14,633 bases of DNA. Source: Acidobacteriota bacterium (GTDB lineage: Bacteria > Acidobacteriota > Vicinamibacteria > Vicinamibacterales > UBA823). Each line of letters begins with the position of its first letter. Within the stretch, counting starts at the first letter, position 1. Of the stretch, positions 1 to 7,631 are shown one piece after another. The stretch lies in assembly GCA_002714165.1 (NCBI GenBank), contig PAWT01000036.1, positions 99,197 to 113,829 on the forward strand. The letters are read 5' to 3'. The notes under the pieces are model-generated. The model made no database searches and was not told the origin of the DNA. It was given only the letters and a program-made list of their open reading frames with translations. A program made the translations under genes and the position numbers.

Positions 1-308
1 TTGTTCAGAAGTCCGATTCCACGGCCTTCTTGCCGTAGGTAGATTAGGATGCCCGCAGGAGCCTCTCCGATGGCCACTAGCGCTTGATCGAGTTGCTCGC
101 CACAATCACACCGTATCGAAGCGAGCAGGTCGCCGGTTAGACATTCCGAGTGTATGCGGAGCAGCGGTTCTGACTTCGAGTCGATCGACCCGCGTACCAA
201 CGCGAGGTGTACACGTGCTGCCTCGCCCTCGCGCTCCTCAAGATAAGCATGCAGCAAGAACTCTCCATACCGCGTCGGCAACCGCGATGTCACAGTGCGT
301 TTAATCAT
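1..308 (-). CDS. ribA: GTP cyclohydrolase II, N-terminal part (truncated by window edge)
   Basis: Reading the minus strand from an ATG at 308-306 gives an open frame of 102 codons that runs off the window start. It begins [17 protein letters not shown]. It contains the diagnostic GTP cyclohydrolase II signature HSECLTGD followed by [10 protein letters not shown], in which three cysteines are the expected zinc ligands, and then the [10 protein letters not shown] segment that is known to bind the triphosphate side. The enzyme opens the GTP imidazole ring in the first committed step of riboflavin synthesis in the cytosol. The frame starts directly with the cyclohydrolase domain, so this is a stand-alone RibA rather than a RibBA fusion with DHBP synthase in front. 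A purine-rich ribosome site (GGAAG) lies about ten bases upstream of the ATG. The gene is divergent from the HypE-like gene. The C-terminal half lies outside the window, so the presence of later catalytic residues cannot be checked. Confidence 0.93.
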   Translation of the reverse strand, partial: MIKRTVTSRLPTRYGEFLLHAYLEEREGEAARVHLALVRGSIDSKSEPLLRIHSECLTGDLLASIRCDCGEQLDQALVAIGEAPAGILIYLRQEGRGIGLLN

Positions 309-340
309 GCTTTACTCTTCCAGGCACAGACCAACGTTTC

Positions 341-346
341 ATTATA
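341..346 (-). promoter_or_regulatory. Putative -10 box for ribA
   Basis: The minus strand reads a perfect TATAAT here, 32 bases upstream of the ribA ATG, which would leave a leader of roughly 25 bases. No convincing -35 hexamer is found 16-18 bases further upstream, so the call rests on the -10 match and its position alone. No FMN riboswitch can fit in such a short leader, and I see no sign of one. Confidence 0.4.
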
Positions 347-430
347 CAAAGAACGCCTGAAGAGGACTCTGTCGGTCACGCCAGCTGAGAATTGACCGGC
401 CTTTTACCGCGTGCTACCCTCGGCGCCCCC

Positions 431-1462
431 GTGCCCTCAGATAACCAATTCCCGCGCGTTCAACCAGGGAAACTTCCCGCCGACAAGCTCCGAACACTAC
501 TTGCGGGGCTAAACCAGGAGGATCCCCGTGTAATTATCGGACCGAAGGTGGGCGAAGACGCGTCAGTAATTACATTTGCTGACCGTTGTCTCGTCATCAC
601 GACCGACCCAGTCACCTTTGCTACGGATCGCATTGGCTGGTATACCGTCCATGTTAACGCCAACGATATCGCGGTTATGGGTGCCACTCCGCGGTGGCTT
701 TCTGTTGTGCTGCTCTTACCCGAACACCACACCACCGAGACACTTATCGACGGAATCATGAGGGACGTGCACGACACCGCTCAATCCCTCGGAATAACCG
801 TCTGCGGTGGACACACTGAGATTACCACTGGCCTCGATCGGCCGATCGTAATTGGCCAGATGCTGGGTGAAGTCACGCGTGACCGGCTCGTAGCAAAGAC
901 CGGACTGGAAGTCGGTGATCAAATTATTCTCACGCAAGGGGTCGCCATCGAAGGCACTGCCCTCCTGGCACGCGAGAAGCGTGACGTTCTTCGTGGGCAG
1001 GTAACCGACGATGTGCTCGCCCGTGCTGAGCAGTTTCTGTTCGATCCCGGCATCAGTGTCGTCGGTGCTGTTCGCACCGCGCTTGAAGTCGGTTCTGTGC
1101 ATGCCATGCACGACCCCACGGAAGGCGGTTTAATTGGTGGACTCTGCGAGTTGGCCGCGGCCTCGTCGACCGGCCTTCATCTTCAATCTGACCGGGTTCC
1201 GATTTTTCCAGAAACCGCCGCTGTTTGCCGTCCGTTCAAAGTGGATCCAATGCGACTCATTGCGTCGGGTGCATTACTGATCGGTGCACCTGAGAACGAT
1301 ACGGATCGAATCATCGCAGCACTGGAGTTGCAGAATATTCCAGCAGTCGTAATCGCTGAAGTGCGACCAGCAGCGGCAGGCGTAACGATTGAAGCAAACG
1401 GTGTCACCCTTCCCCTCCAAACACCCGACCGTGACGCAATCACGAGTGTGCTCGGACACTGA
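431..1462 (+). CDS. HypE-like AIR synthase-related protein
   Basis: The protein has the two-domain PurM/AIR-synthase fold seen in HypE, SelD, ThiL and PurM. Visible landmarks, numbered from the upstream in-frame TTG at 392, are GEDA at 54-57 in the acidic phosphate-binding strand, NDIAVMGA at 91-98, GGHTEITTG at 139-147 and DPTEGGL at 241-247, the last marking the start of the C-terminal domain. These residues bind ATP and metal in the superfamily. True HypE proteins end in a conserved PRIC tail whose cysteine carries the thiocarboxamide for hydrogenase cofactor synthesis. This protein ends TSVLGH without it, and no hydrogenase gene is nearby, so a hydrogenase-maturation role is unlikely and the substrate is unknown. 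I prefer the GTG at 431, giving 343 residues, because it starts closer to the conserved GKLPADKL segment; TTG 392 (356 residues) is possible. Neither start has a clear Shine-Dalgarno site. Confidence 0.8.
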   Translation: MPSDNQFPRVQPGKLPADKLRTLLAGLNQEDPRVIIGPKVGEDASVITFADRCLVITTDPVTFATDRIGWYTVHVNANDIAVMGATPRWLSVVLLLPEHHTTETLIDGIMRDVHDTAQSLGITVCGGHTEITTGLDRPIVIGQMLGEVTRDRLVAKTGLEVGDQIILTQGVAIEGTALLAREKRDVLRGQVTDDVLARAEQFLFDPGISVVGAVRTALEVGSVHAMHDPTEGGLIGGLCELAAASSTGLHLQSDRVPIFPETAAVCRPFKVDPMRLIASGALLIGAPENDTDRIIAALELQNIPAVVIAEVRPAAAGVTIEANGVTLPLQTPDRDAITSVLGH

Positions 1463-1493
1463 CCATCTCTACTTGAGCGATAAGGTGGCCATT

Positions 1494-2390
1494 ATGCGGC
1501 TTTGGCAGAGTGCCACGTTCGTCCTCTGGTGGGTCACAGTCTGTTTATTCACAACACCGGTTAGCGCGCAGACCCTACGGCTTGAGGTGAGGGCACCGGA
1601 GGAGTTCAGCGGGATCGCCAGACAGATCAGAAATTATGACCCCAATCCACTACTTGAGACCCCTTGGCTTTCCGATGTGCGTGGCCTAGCAGCGCCTATC
1701 TTGGTGGAACTAGTCACCGAATCGGTGGCACAGCGAAACGGCATACCAAATTGGGTCGCCGGTTATGCTGTCACCGAACATAATCTGATTGCCCTCTTTC
1801 CTACCAGAACACCTTCTTATCCGAATGACTCACTGGAATCTGTATTGCGCCATGAGATCGCTCACGTACTGATCGGGCGGGCCGCCCGCGGCCGTCCCTT
1901 ACCCCGGTGGTTCAACGAAGGATTAGCGATTACGGTTGAGCGGCCTTGGAGCCTTACCGACCGCACTCGATTTGCCTGGACCCGAGTCGTTGATCACCAG
2001 ATGTCGTTCGAATCCCTCAATCACCGATTCGGCCAAGGCCGTGTCGCCGCCGAGCGAGCTTATGCTATTTCGGGTGCGCTCGTGCGTCGATTGATTCACG
2101 AGTACGGGGTCACGGCACCGGCTAAGATTCTGTCGACGGTCGCCGCTGGTCACTCGTTCGATGCAGCGACTCAAGTGGCGACAGGACGGTCACTGACATC
2201 ACTAGAACTGGAATTCATGATGAATCAGTCTGTCGTTGAACGCTGGTTACCATTTCTCACCAGCGGTTACACGCTTTGGTCGGCCGTGACACTACTTGCT
2301 TTGCTGGCGATCTGGAGTCACCGTCAGAAGCGTAAAATTCGCCGGCAACGATGGGACGAAGAGGAAGCTGCGTTCTGGGATGAGGACTAG
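1494..2390 (+). CDS. Exported membrane-anchored zinc metallopeptidase (peptidase MA-like gluzincin)
   Basis: This is a predicted 298-residue protein. Residues 1-25 form a signal peptide with a hydrophobic core ending VSA before QT. The zinc site is HEIAH at 120-124, and the glutamate of NEGLA (E142) 17-18 residues later is the expected third ligand. That spacing and the WFNEGLA wording match the peptidase MA / gluzincin group. A hydrophobic stretch at about 260-275 followed by a basic RQKRKIRRQR segment suggests a C-terminal membrane anchor, with the acidic tail in the cytoplasm and the catalytic domain outside. The start at 1494 is chosen because AAGGTGG lies just upstream and it places the signal peptide at the N terminus; an in-frame ATG at 1389 lies inside the preceding gene. 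The frame begins 31 bases after the HypE-like gene, so the two are probably co-transcribed. Its substrate is unknown. Confidence 0.82.
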   Translation: MRLWQSATFVLWWVTVCLFTTPVSAQTLRLEVRAPEEFSGIARQIRNYDPNPLLETPWLSDVRGLAAPILVELVTESVAQRNGIPNWVAGYAVTEHNLIALFPTRTPSYPNDSLESVLRHEIAHVLIGRAARGRPLPRWFNEGLAITVERPWSLTDRTRFAWTRVVDHQMSFESLNHRFGQGRVAAERAYAISGALVRRLIHEYGVTAPAKILSTVAAGHSFDAATQVATGRSLTSLELEFMMNQSVVERWLPFLTSGYTLWSAVTLLALLAIWSHRQKRKIRRQRWDEEEAAFWDED

Positions 2391-2413
2391 TCTAGTAATC
2401 AATCACAACCCCA

Positions 2414-3151
2414 TTATCGAAATATCCGCAAGAGTTTCGAAAGTGGGTCGTAAAGGCGGTCAACCACGCGTTCCTTGAGCGGTATGATTGCATTATCTGT
2501 GATCGTAATCTCTTCAGGACAGACCTTGGTGCAGCACTTCGTGATATTGCAGTAGCCGATCCCCTCGGTCTGAGCGAGCTCCTCAACGCGGTCAGCAACA
2601 TCAAGCGGGTGCATTTCCAAAGCCGCCGCGTGGACAAAGAAGCGCGGCCCGATGAACTCATCATGCTTCCGGTGGTCGCGCAGGACGTGACAGACGTCCT
2701 GGCAAAGAAAGCACTCAATGCACTTCCTAAATTCCTGAACCCGATTCACATCGCGCTGCTGCATCCGCCAGGTTCCGTCGTGAGCATCGGCTGGCCGAGG
2801 TGTGAACGGCTTGATTCCCTGCTTGACTCTAAAATTCCACGAGACATCAGTCACCAAATCCTTGATTATCGGAAATGTCTGCATTGGTTCAACCGCGATC
2901 GGTCGATCGGTCGGAATCGTGTCCATGCCGGTCATGCACATGAGCCGAGGATTACCGTTGACCTCGGCTGAGCACGAGCCGCATTTCCCTGCCTTACAGT
3001 TCCAGCGTACCCCGAGGTCGTGCGCCTCCTCAGCCTGAATCTTGAGCACAGCGTCGAGTACAACCATCCCTTCGGTAACCTCAACGGAATACTCTTGGAA
3101 TGCACCACCATCGGCGTTGCCACGCCAGATCTTGAACCTCGCAGTGCTCAT
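2414..3151 (-). CDS. sdhB: Succinate dehydrogenase iron-sulfur subunit
   Basis: This 245-residue protein carries electrons from the flavin of SdhA to the membrane quinone site. The N-terminal [2Fe-2S] ferredoxin domain shows cysteines 52, 57, 60 and 72 in the CKAGKCGSCSAEV context. The C-terminal ferredoxin domain has C144, C147, C150, C154 (CIECFLCQDVC) and C201, C207, C211 (CNITKCCTKVCPE), enough for the usual [4Fe-4S] and [3Fe-4S] clusters. C206 is an additional cysteine next to C207. The first motif lacks the proline that usually follows the fourth cysteine in the E. coli enzyme (here CH). This agrees with the divergent SdhB of the mycobacterial Sdh1 type. The gene is the last of the minus-strand operon, starting 15 bases after the sdhA stop with a GGTGGAA ribosome site. 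Its stop lies only 23 bases from the stop of the convergent metallopeptidase gene. Confidence 0.95.
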   Translation of the reverse strand: MSTARFKIWRGNADGGAFQEYSVEVTEGMVVLDAVLKIQAEEAHDLGVRWNCKAGKCGSCSAEVNGNPRLMCMTGMDTIPTDRPIAVEPMQTFPIIKDLVTDVSWNFRVKQGIKPFTPRPADAHDGTWRMQQRDVNRVQEFRKCIECFLCQDVCHVLRDHRKHDEFIGPRFFVHAAALEMHPLDVADRVEELAQTEGIGYCNITKCCTKVCPEEITITDNAIIPLKERVVDRLYDPLSKLLRIFR

Positions 3152-3166
3152 ATCGTTTCCACCAAG

Positions 3167-4972
3167 CTACTTGTTGTCGTCAACGATCTTGGCCAACTCA
3201 GGCGTCAGTTCAGAAATAGGCTCGCGGACAACCTGCATCGACCCATCGCCTAACTTTCGAACCAGTAAACTCACCTGACCCAACCCTTCGTCCTTGGCAA
3301 GATAGTCTTCGCGAAAGTGCGCCCCGCGGCTCTCACGACGCTCCACGGCAGCACGGGTAATAGCCTCCGCAACGGTTAACAGATGCGGTAAATCAAGCGC
3401 GGTGTGCCAACCAGCGTTGTACTCTCGATTCCCTATGACGCCAACCGAACCTGCGCGCACCCGGAGGTTTGCGAGTTCATCCAGCGCTCTCCGCATCTCC
3501 ACGTCCTGACGACTGATCCCAACCAATTCTTGCATCGTTTGCTGGAGGTCCTGCTGAATCTTATAAGGGCTCTCGCCTTCTCTGGAGAACGGCTCCAACG
3601 CACGCCGGGCTGCCTCCTCCACCTGATCGGCGTTCACGGCGCCCGGCTTATGCTCTTTCGCAAACTTTGCGGCGTACTCGCCCGCACGCTTACCAAACAC
3701 AAGTAGGTCGGACAGTGAGTTGCCGCCTAGACGATTGGCGCCGTGTAACCCGCCCGCACACTCGCCGGCAGCAAATAAACCAGGTACGTTTGACATCTGT
3801 GTGTCGGCATCGACACGCACACCGCCCATAACGTAATGGGTGGTTGGACCAACCTCCATCGGCTGCTGCGTAATATCAATGGACGCCAGCTGTTTGAATT
3901 GGTGGTACATACTCGGCAACTTCTTCTTGATATGTTCGGTGCCGTTCGACAACCGCTCTTTAATCCACGCTATGTCGAGATAAACGCCACCGTGCTTACT
4001 ACCTCGTCCTTCCCGGATCTCGCGAACAATACAACGCGCCACGTGGTCTCGAGTGAGTAGCTCAGGAGGACGCCGCGCATCCTTGTCGCCTTGGGTGTAG
4101 CGCCAACCCTCCTCTTCGTTGTCGGCCGTCTGATTCTTGTACAAATCAGGAATTTCATCGAACATGAAACGGTGACCGTCCTTATTTTTCAGAACGCCAC
4201 CTTCTCCGCGCACACCTTCCGTTACCAGGATGCCGCTTACACTTGGGGGCCACACCATCCCGGTCGGATGGAACTGGACGAATTCCATGTCGATAAGGTC
4301 TGCACCTGCATTGTAAGCAAGTGCATGCCCATCCCCGGTGTACTCCCATGAGTTACTCGTAATACGATAGGCCTTGCCGATACCGCCAGTGGCGAGCACC
4401 ACTGCACGTGCGTGGAAAACGCGGAAACGGCCCCGCTCACGATCGTAGGCTACGGCCCCAACAACACGATCGCCGTCCTTAAGAAGAGCAAGAACCGTGC
4501 ATTCCATATGTACATCGATCCCTTGATGTATCCCATGGTCCTGGAGCGTGCGGATCATCTCCAAGCCTGTTCGGTCACCAACATGCGCGAGCCGAGGGTA
4601 TTTATGCCCGCCGAAATTGCGCTGTAAAATACGACCGTCTGCCGTCCGGTCAAACAGAGCGCCCCAAGCTTCTAACTCGCGGACCCGCTCCGGGGCCTCC
4701 TTGGCGTGAAGCTCCGCCATCCGCGCATTGTTCATATACTGCCCGCCACGCATCGTGTCTGCGAAGTGCACACCCCACGCGTCACGATTATCAACGTTGC
4801 CAAGTGAAGCAGCTACGCCACCCTCAGCCATCACCGTGTGCGCCTTACCTAGCAGTGACTTGCAGACAACCCCAACCGAAACCCCCGACGCCGACAACTC
4901 GATCGCGGCCCGGAGCCCAGCACCGCCCGCACCAATCACCACCACGTCATGTTCGTAGGTTTGATAGTCCAT
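3167..4972 (-). CDS. sdhA: Succinate dehydrogenase flavoprotein subunit
   Basis: This 601-residue catalytic subunit oxidises succinate to fumarate in the citric acid cycle, facing the cytoplasm. The Rossmann FAD motif GAGGAGLRAAIE lies at 14-25. HTVMAEGG at 45-52 contains the histidine (H45) expected to bind FAD covalently. Substrate-site segments are QFHPTG at 233-238, TEGVRGEGG at 251-259, RDHVAR at 308-313 with the catalytic arginine, HYVMGGV at 379-385, and the C-terminal flavin-binding stretch at 403-422 (GECAGGLHGANRLGG). All residues expected for an active enzyme appear present. The ATG at 4972 is preceded by AAGGT. It follows sdhC by 37 bases and precedes sdhB by 15, so all are likely on one transcript. 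Fumarate reductase cannot be excluded by sequence alone, but the partner membrane subunit type favours succinate oxidation. Confidence 0.96.
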   Translation of the reverse strand: MDYQTYEHDVVVIGAGGAGLRAAIELSASGVSVGVVCKSLLGKAHTVMAEGGVAASLGNVDNRDAWGVHFADTMRGGQYMNNARMAELHAKEAPERVRELEAWGALFDRTADGRILQRNFGGHKYPRLAHVGDRTGLEMIRTLQDHGIHQGIDVHMECTVLALLKDGDRVVGAVAYDRERGRFRVFHARAVVLATGGIGKAYRITSNSWEYTGDGHALAYNAGADLIDMEFVQFHPTGMVWPPSVSGILVTEGVRGEGGVLKNKDGHRFMFDEIPDLYKNQTADNEEEGWRYTQGDKDARRPPELLTRDHVARCIVREIREGRGSKHGGVYLDIAWIKERLSNGTEHIKKKLPSMYHQFKQLASIDITQQPMEVGPTTHYVMGGVRVDADTQMSNVPGLFAAGECAGGLHGANRLGGNSLSDLLVFGKRAGEYAAKFAKEHKPGAVNADQVEEAARRALEPFSREGESPYKIQQDLQQTMQELVGISRQDVEMRRALDELANLRVRAGSVGVIGNREYNAGWHTALDLPHLLTVAEAITRAAVERRESRGAHFREDYLAKDEGLGQVSLLVRKLGDGSMQVVREPISELTPELAKIVDDNK

Positions 4973-5009
4973 CAGCGACCTTGGCCGACGTTAGCGCATC
5001 GTAGGTTCA

Positions 5010-5816
5010 TCACAACAGCCGGAAATCGACCCATATACCCATTGCACACATCCGGATATAAAAATCAGTAAAGCCGACCCACGCCAGACTCATCCACGCC
5101 CATAGCATGTGTCGTTGATTGAAACAGCTCACACAGTCATACGTTGATTGACGTAATCGATTGATTCCTGACAACTGATCTCTGTGCCCACCGATAAGGT
5201 GCCGTAGCGAGTGGCAACCAAACGTGTAGCCGCCAAGCAGGATGACATTGAGAATAAGCACAAGACTGCCCACGCCGACACCTAGGGTAGTGGCGCCCGT
5301 TGCTGGATCCACGAACCATAGTCCCTGCCAGGCGTCGTAGGTTAAAACCAAAATGAATGCCAGTGCGAGGTAGAGAAAGTATCGGTGCACGTTTTGGATA
5401 ATGAGCGGAAACGAGCGCTCGCCCAAGTATGATGCCCGTGGCTCGCCGACAGCACAGTTCGGCGGATCGGCCCAGAATGCTTTGTAGTAAGCACCGCGAT
5501 AGTAGTAGCAGGTCAAGCGGAACCCCACTGGGATGCCGAGAATGAGAAACGCTGGAGACCACGGTAACCAAGATGGCCAAGCGGCTGGCTTCGGTCCAAA
5601 CCACGCGTGCGGAGAATCACCAAATAGCTCGGGCGAGTAAAACGGCGATAAGTAAGTTCCCGTGTGATAGTACTCGGCCTGAAAGGCAGCCCAGGTTGAA
5701 TACGCAACGAACAGGCCCAGCCCGGCCGCAACCGCAAGGGGCTGTAGCCACCACGCGTCCCGCCGTGAGGTCCCCCCAAACCGACGCACCGGTGCCGTGA
5801 TGGTTACCTGAGTCAT
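5010..5816 (-). CDS. sdhC: Succinate dehydrogenase membrane anchor, Sdh1 / type F-like
   Basis: A 268-residue integral membrane protein with about five hydrophobic segments, at roughly 22-45, 86-105, 142-165, 178-200 and 238-258. One large anchor between the membrane and the FAD subunit genes, in place of two small SdhC/SdhD subunits, is the arrangement of the mycobacterial Sdh1 complex. The wording CYYYRGAYYKAFW, PPNCAVGEP, QNVHRYF, GYTFGCHSLRH and FTDFYI matches my memory of that family. In the M. smegmatis Sdh1 structure this subunit holds a membrane-embedded Rieske-type [2Fe-2S] cluster and a quinone site rather than haem. Candidate cysteine and histidine ligands here are C103, C121, C201, C228, C231, H144, H202, H206 and H236; I cannot say which are used. 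A strong GAAGGAG ribosome site precedes the ATG at 5816, which lies 32 bases after the DUF6526 gene. Confidence 0.87.
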   Translation of the reverse strand: MTQVTITAPVRRFGGTSRRDAWWLQPLAVAAGLGLFVAYSTWAAFQAEYYHTGTYLSPFYSPELFGDSPHAWFGPKPAAWPSWLPWSPAFLILGIPVGFRLTCYYYRGAYYKAFWADPPNCAVGEPRASYLGERSFPLIIQNVHRYFLYLALAFILVLTYDAWQGLWFVDPATGATTLGVGVGSLVLILNVILLGGYTFGCHSLRHLIGGHRDQLSGINRLRQSTYDCVSCFNQRHMLWAWMSLAWVGFTDFYIRMCAMGIWVDFRLL

Positions 5817-5848
5817 TCACACTACTCCTTCGTGCACCTTACCCGTCC

Positions 5849-6292
5849 TCAGACCCGCTGATGGTCTTCTTGCCAGGCCGTGATTGCCTGCTTGATTGCT
5901 TTCTGGTCACTCAAGCTACCCTCGAGCACCTTTCCGACGAGACCCGGCAGCTCGGCGTCACTGGCAAAACGCAGTCCCACAAGTTGCGATGTCGATAGGT
6001 CTCCAATCCTCGGCTTAAGTTCGTCCGAAAGAACTTCCGTCAGTTTTAACCGCATCTCGAGACGAATGACGCGGTCCTGCGCCCAGAGAGCGAAAAGCCT
6101 AGCGCACAACGCGATGATTACAAGCGCGAGTGCGACGCCTACCGCCAGTAAAGTCTCGAATGAAAGACCGGTCGTCACGACTTGACCCACGGACCAAAAC
6201 AAGTTCATCGCTAAAATCGGGAGTGCGACAAAGTGAAAGGCCGGAATCATCCGAGCGTGATTGGCGTAGTTTTGTGGTTGTGCTTGAGACAT
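5849..6292 (-). CDS. DUF6526-type small membrane protein, first gene of the sdh operon
   Basis: A 147-residue protein. Two hydrophobic helices are visible, at about 17-39 and 47-70. They are followed by a charged cytoplasmic-looking domain with regular heptad-like spacing and the phrase LSTSQLVGLRFASDAELPGLV. The N terminus (QNYANHARMIPAFHF) resembles what I recall of the DUF6526 family, whose function is not known. The ATG at 6292 has a near-perfect ribosome site, AAGGAGGA, at 6297-6304. This is the strongest in the window and supports high expression. It is the promoter-proximal gene and is followed after 32 bases by sdhC, so it is made together with complex II. It may be an accessory or assembly factor or an extra subunit; that is inference from position only. 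Confidence 0.7.
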   Translation of the reverse strand: MSQAQPQNYANHARMIPAFHFVALPILAMNLFWSVGQVVTTGLSFETLLAVGVALALVIIALCARLFALWAQDRVIRLEMRLKLTEVLSDELKPRIGDLSTSQLVGLRFASDAELPGLVGKVLEGSLSDQKAIKQAITAWQEDHQRV

Positions 6293-6335
6293 GAGTTCCT
6301 CCTTACAGGCGTGGAGTGCAACGCCGCAACTCTAC

Positions 6336-6341
6336 ATTATA
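6336..6341 (-). promoter_or_regulatory. Putative -10 box of the DUF6526-sdhCAB operon
   Basis: The minus strand has a perfect TATAAT about 43 bases upstream of the first ATG of the operon, in the 83-base gap after the aminomethyltransferase gene. The leader would be roughly 35 bases. No good -35 match sits at 16-18 bases upstream (best is a weak TCTGGC), so the promoter may rely on the -10 box or an activator. Confidence 0.45.
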
Positions 6342-6362
6342 TCGTGACGTCTTGGCGGGCCA

Positions 6363-6381
6363 GAAAAGCTAACTTCTAGCT
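6363..6381 (-). terminator. Weak hairpin plus T-run at the end of the GcvT-like gene
   Basis: On the minus strand AGCTA, a five-base loop and TAGCT are followed by TTTTC. The stem overlaps the stop codon of the GcvT-like gene and sits just before the sdh operon promoter, where a terminator would be expected. The stem is only five A/T-rich pairs, so termination would be inefficient at best. Confidence 0.25.
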
Positions 6382-7590
6382 CGTTCGGGCGCTAGCCGGT
6401 GGGGTTGCAGTTTTCCGCGAAGGGCTAAAGAACGGCGTCGGCACCACCACTGCCTCCACCTTGTGTCGAACCGCCTGAACGGTGAATTCGATCAGCATTT
6501 TTGTGCCGGAGGCCGAATAGTTACGATGGACTGTCGCCAAGGCAATCAGTTTCTTTAGTACAGGCGACCAGACCATCGAGGTTAACTTACCAATCTGTTC
6601 TCTGCCGCTGTAGACGGGGACAGCCTCCCGAGATGCCACTATTGGCGGCTCTGGTGGAAGTCCAACTGCCTCAAAGAGCACCTCAATCGCTGGCCAGTCA
6701 ATTTCGAGACCCACAATCCTTCGTGGTGGTCCAGCAAGCCGCTCATTTCGAAGTGCAGGCTGACCAACAAATTCAGACTTGTCTAAACTTACCAACCTAT
6801 CAAGTCCCATCTCGAATGGTGAATATCGCTGTGACGGAATGAGAGCCTTCCGGCTGCCAAAGAAATCGACTTCGGTCAGCAATAGACCAGCCTCGATTCG
6901 AGCCACGTCCAAGGCTAGCATGCCGGCCGGCCGCACGAGGTAATCCTGCGAGTGATCGACCAATGCATCCCATACCCTGCCTGCGTCTTCCCAAGGCATC
7001 CAGATCTCGTAGCCCAAGTCGCCAGTGTATCCAGTGCGGGAAACATCGACCGACACATTCCGAATAGCACCACTAGTGACGCGGAAGTATTTCAGCGCGT
7101 CGATGTCCACATCAGCAACCTGCCTCAACACGTCGGCTGATGTCGGGCCCTGTAACGCGAGGGCACCGACCTCCTCCGACACGTCGCGAATAGTCACGTC
7201 GAACCCGCCAGCGTTCCCTTGAAACCATCGGAGGTTGGGATCGGCGGCAGTCCAGCGGTACCGGTCATCACCGAGACGCGAAACCGTCCCATCATCAATG
7301 ACCTTACCGTCCTCGTCGCACCAAGTGGTATACGCAACCTGGCCTACGGCAAGCTTTGTTGCATCTCGGGTGATTAAGCGATTGACGAACCCTGTCGCCT
7401 CTTTGCCTGTAATTAAGTACTTGTAGAGGGGTGAAATGTCGATTAACGCTGCAGACGTGCGGATGGCCGCATACTCATGTTCATGATGGGCTTCATAGGC
7501 GCTAACGGAGAAAAAACCAGACCATTCACGATAATTTAAGCTCTTGCAGAGCGCTAAAGTGCGATCATGAACCGCGGATCCTATAGGCAC
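6376..7590 (-). CDS. GcvT-like folate-dependent aminomethyltransferase / demethylase
   Basis: A 404-residue protein of the GcvT/DmdA/sarcosine-dehydrogenase C-domain superfamily, whose members transfer one-carbon units from an N- or S-methyl or aminomethyl donor to tetrahydrofolate. Landmarks are the N-terminal EYAAIRTSAALIDIS stretch at 39-53, VIDDGTV at 97-103 with the aspartate that is catalytic in GcvT (D99 or D100), RTGYTGDLGYEIW at 185-197, and DVARIEAGLLL at 228-238. The C-terminal barrel ends near PFFSP at 386-390, followed by a short low-complexity tail. No glycine-cleavage P, H or L gene is near, so it is probably not the housekeeping T protein; a substrate-specific demethylase is more likely. 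The ATG at 7590 has TAGGAG about nine bases upstream. It is divergent from the oxidoreductase row, which suggests a shared pathway. DmdA itself cannot be claimed. Confidence 0.85.
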   Translation of the reverse strand: MPIGSAVHDRTLALCKSLNYREWSGFFSVSAYEAHHEHEYAAIRTSAALIDISPLYKYLITGKEATGFVNRLITRDATKLAVGQVAYTTWCDEDGKVIDDGTVSRLGDDRYRWTAADPNLRWFQGNAGGFDVTIRDVSEEVGALALQGPTSADVLRQVADVDIDALKYFRVTSGAIRNVSVDVSRTGYTGDLGYEIWMPWEDAGRVWDALVDHSQDYLVRPAGMLALDVARIEAGLLLTEVDFFGSRKALIPSQRYSPFEMGLDRLVSLDKSEFVGQPALRNERLAGPPRRIVGLEIDWPAIEVLFEAVGLPPEPPIVASREAVPVYSGREQIGKLTSMVWSPVLKKLIALATVHRNYSASGTKMLIEFTVQAVRHKVEAVVVPTPFFSPSRKTATPPASARTS

Positions 7591-7631
7591 AACGACTCCT
7601 ACTCTGCGACAGGCGCAGCAGTTAACCTTGG

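Noticed and set aside
207..395. Plus-strand open frame of 62 codons at the left end
   Set aside because: It lies antisense to the clearly recognisable GTP cyclohydrolase II frame and has no protein-like features.
716..1111. Minus-strand open frame of 131 codons inside the HypE-like gene
   Set aside because: The opposite strand carries all conserved PurM-fold motifs; this frame is a shadow with no recognisable domain.
2391..2413. Terminator between the convergent metallopeptidase and sdhB genes
   Set aside because: The 23-base gap contains only a CTAGT direct repeat and no stem or T-run.
6376..7590. Housekeeping glycine cleavage T protein or DMSP demethylase DmdA
   Set aside because: No P, H or L protein genes are adjacent and the sequence gives no DmdA-specific signature I can name, so only the superfamily is called.
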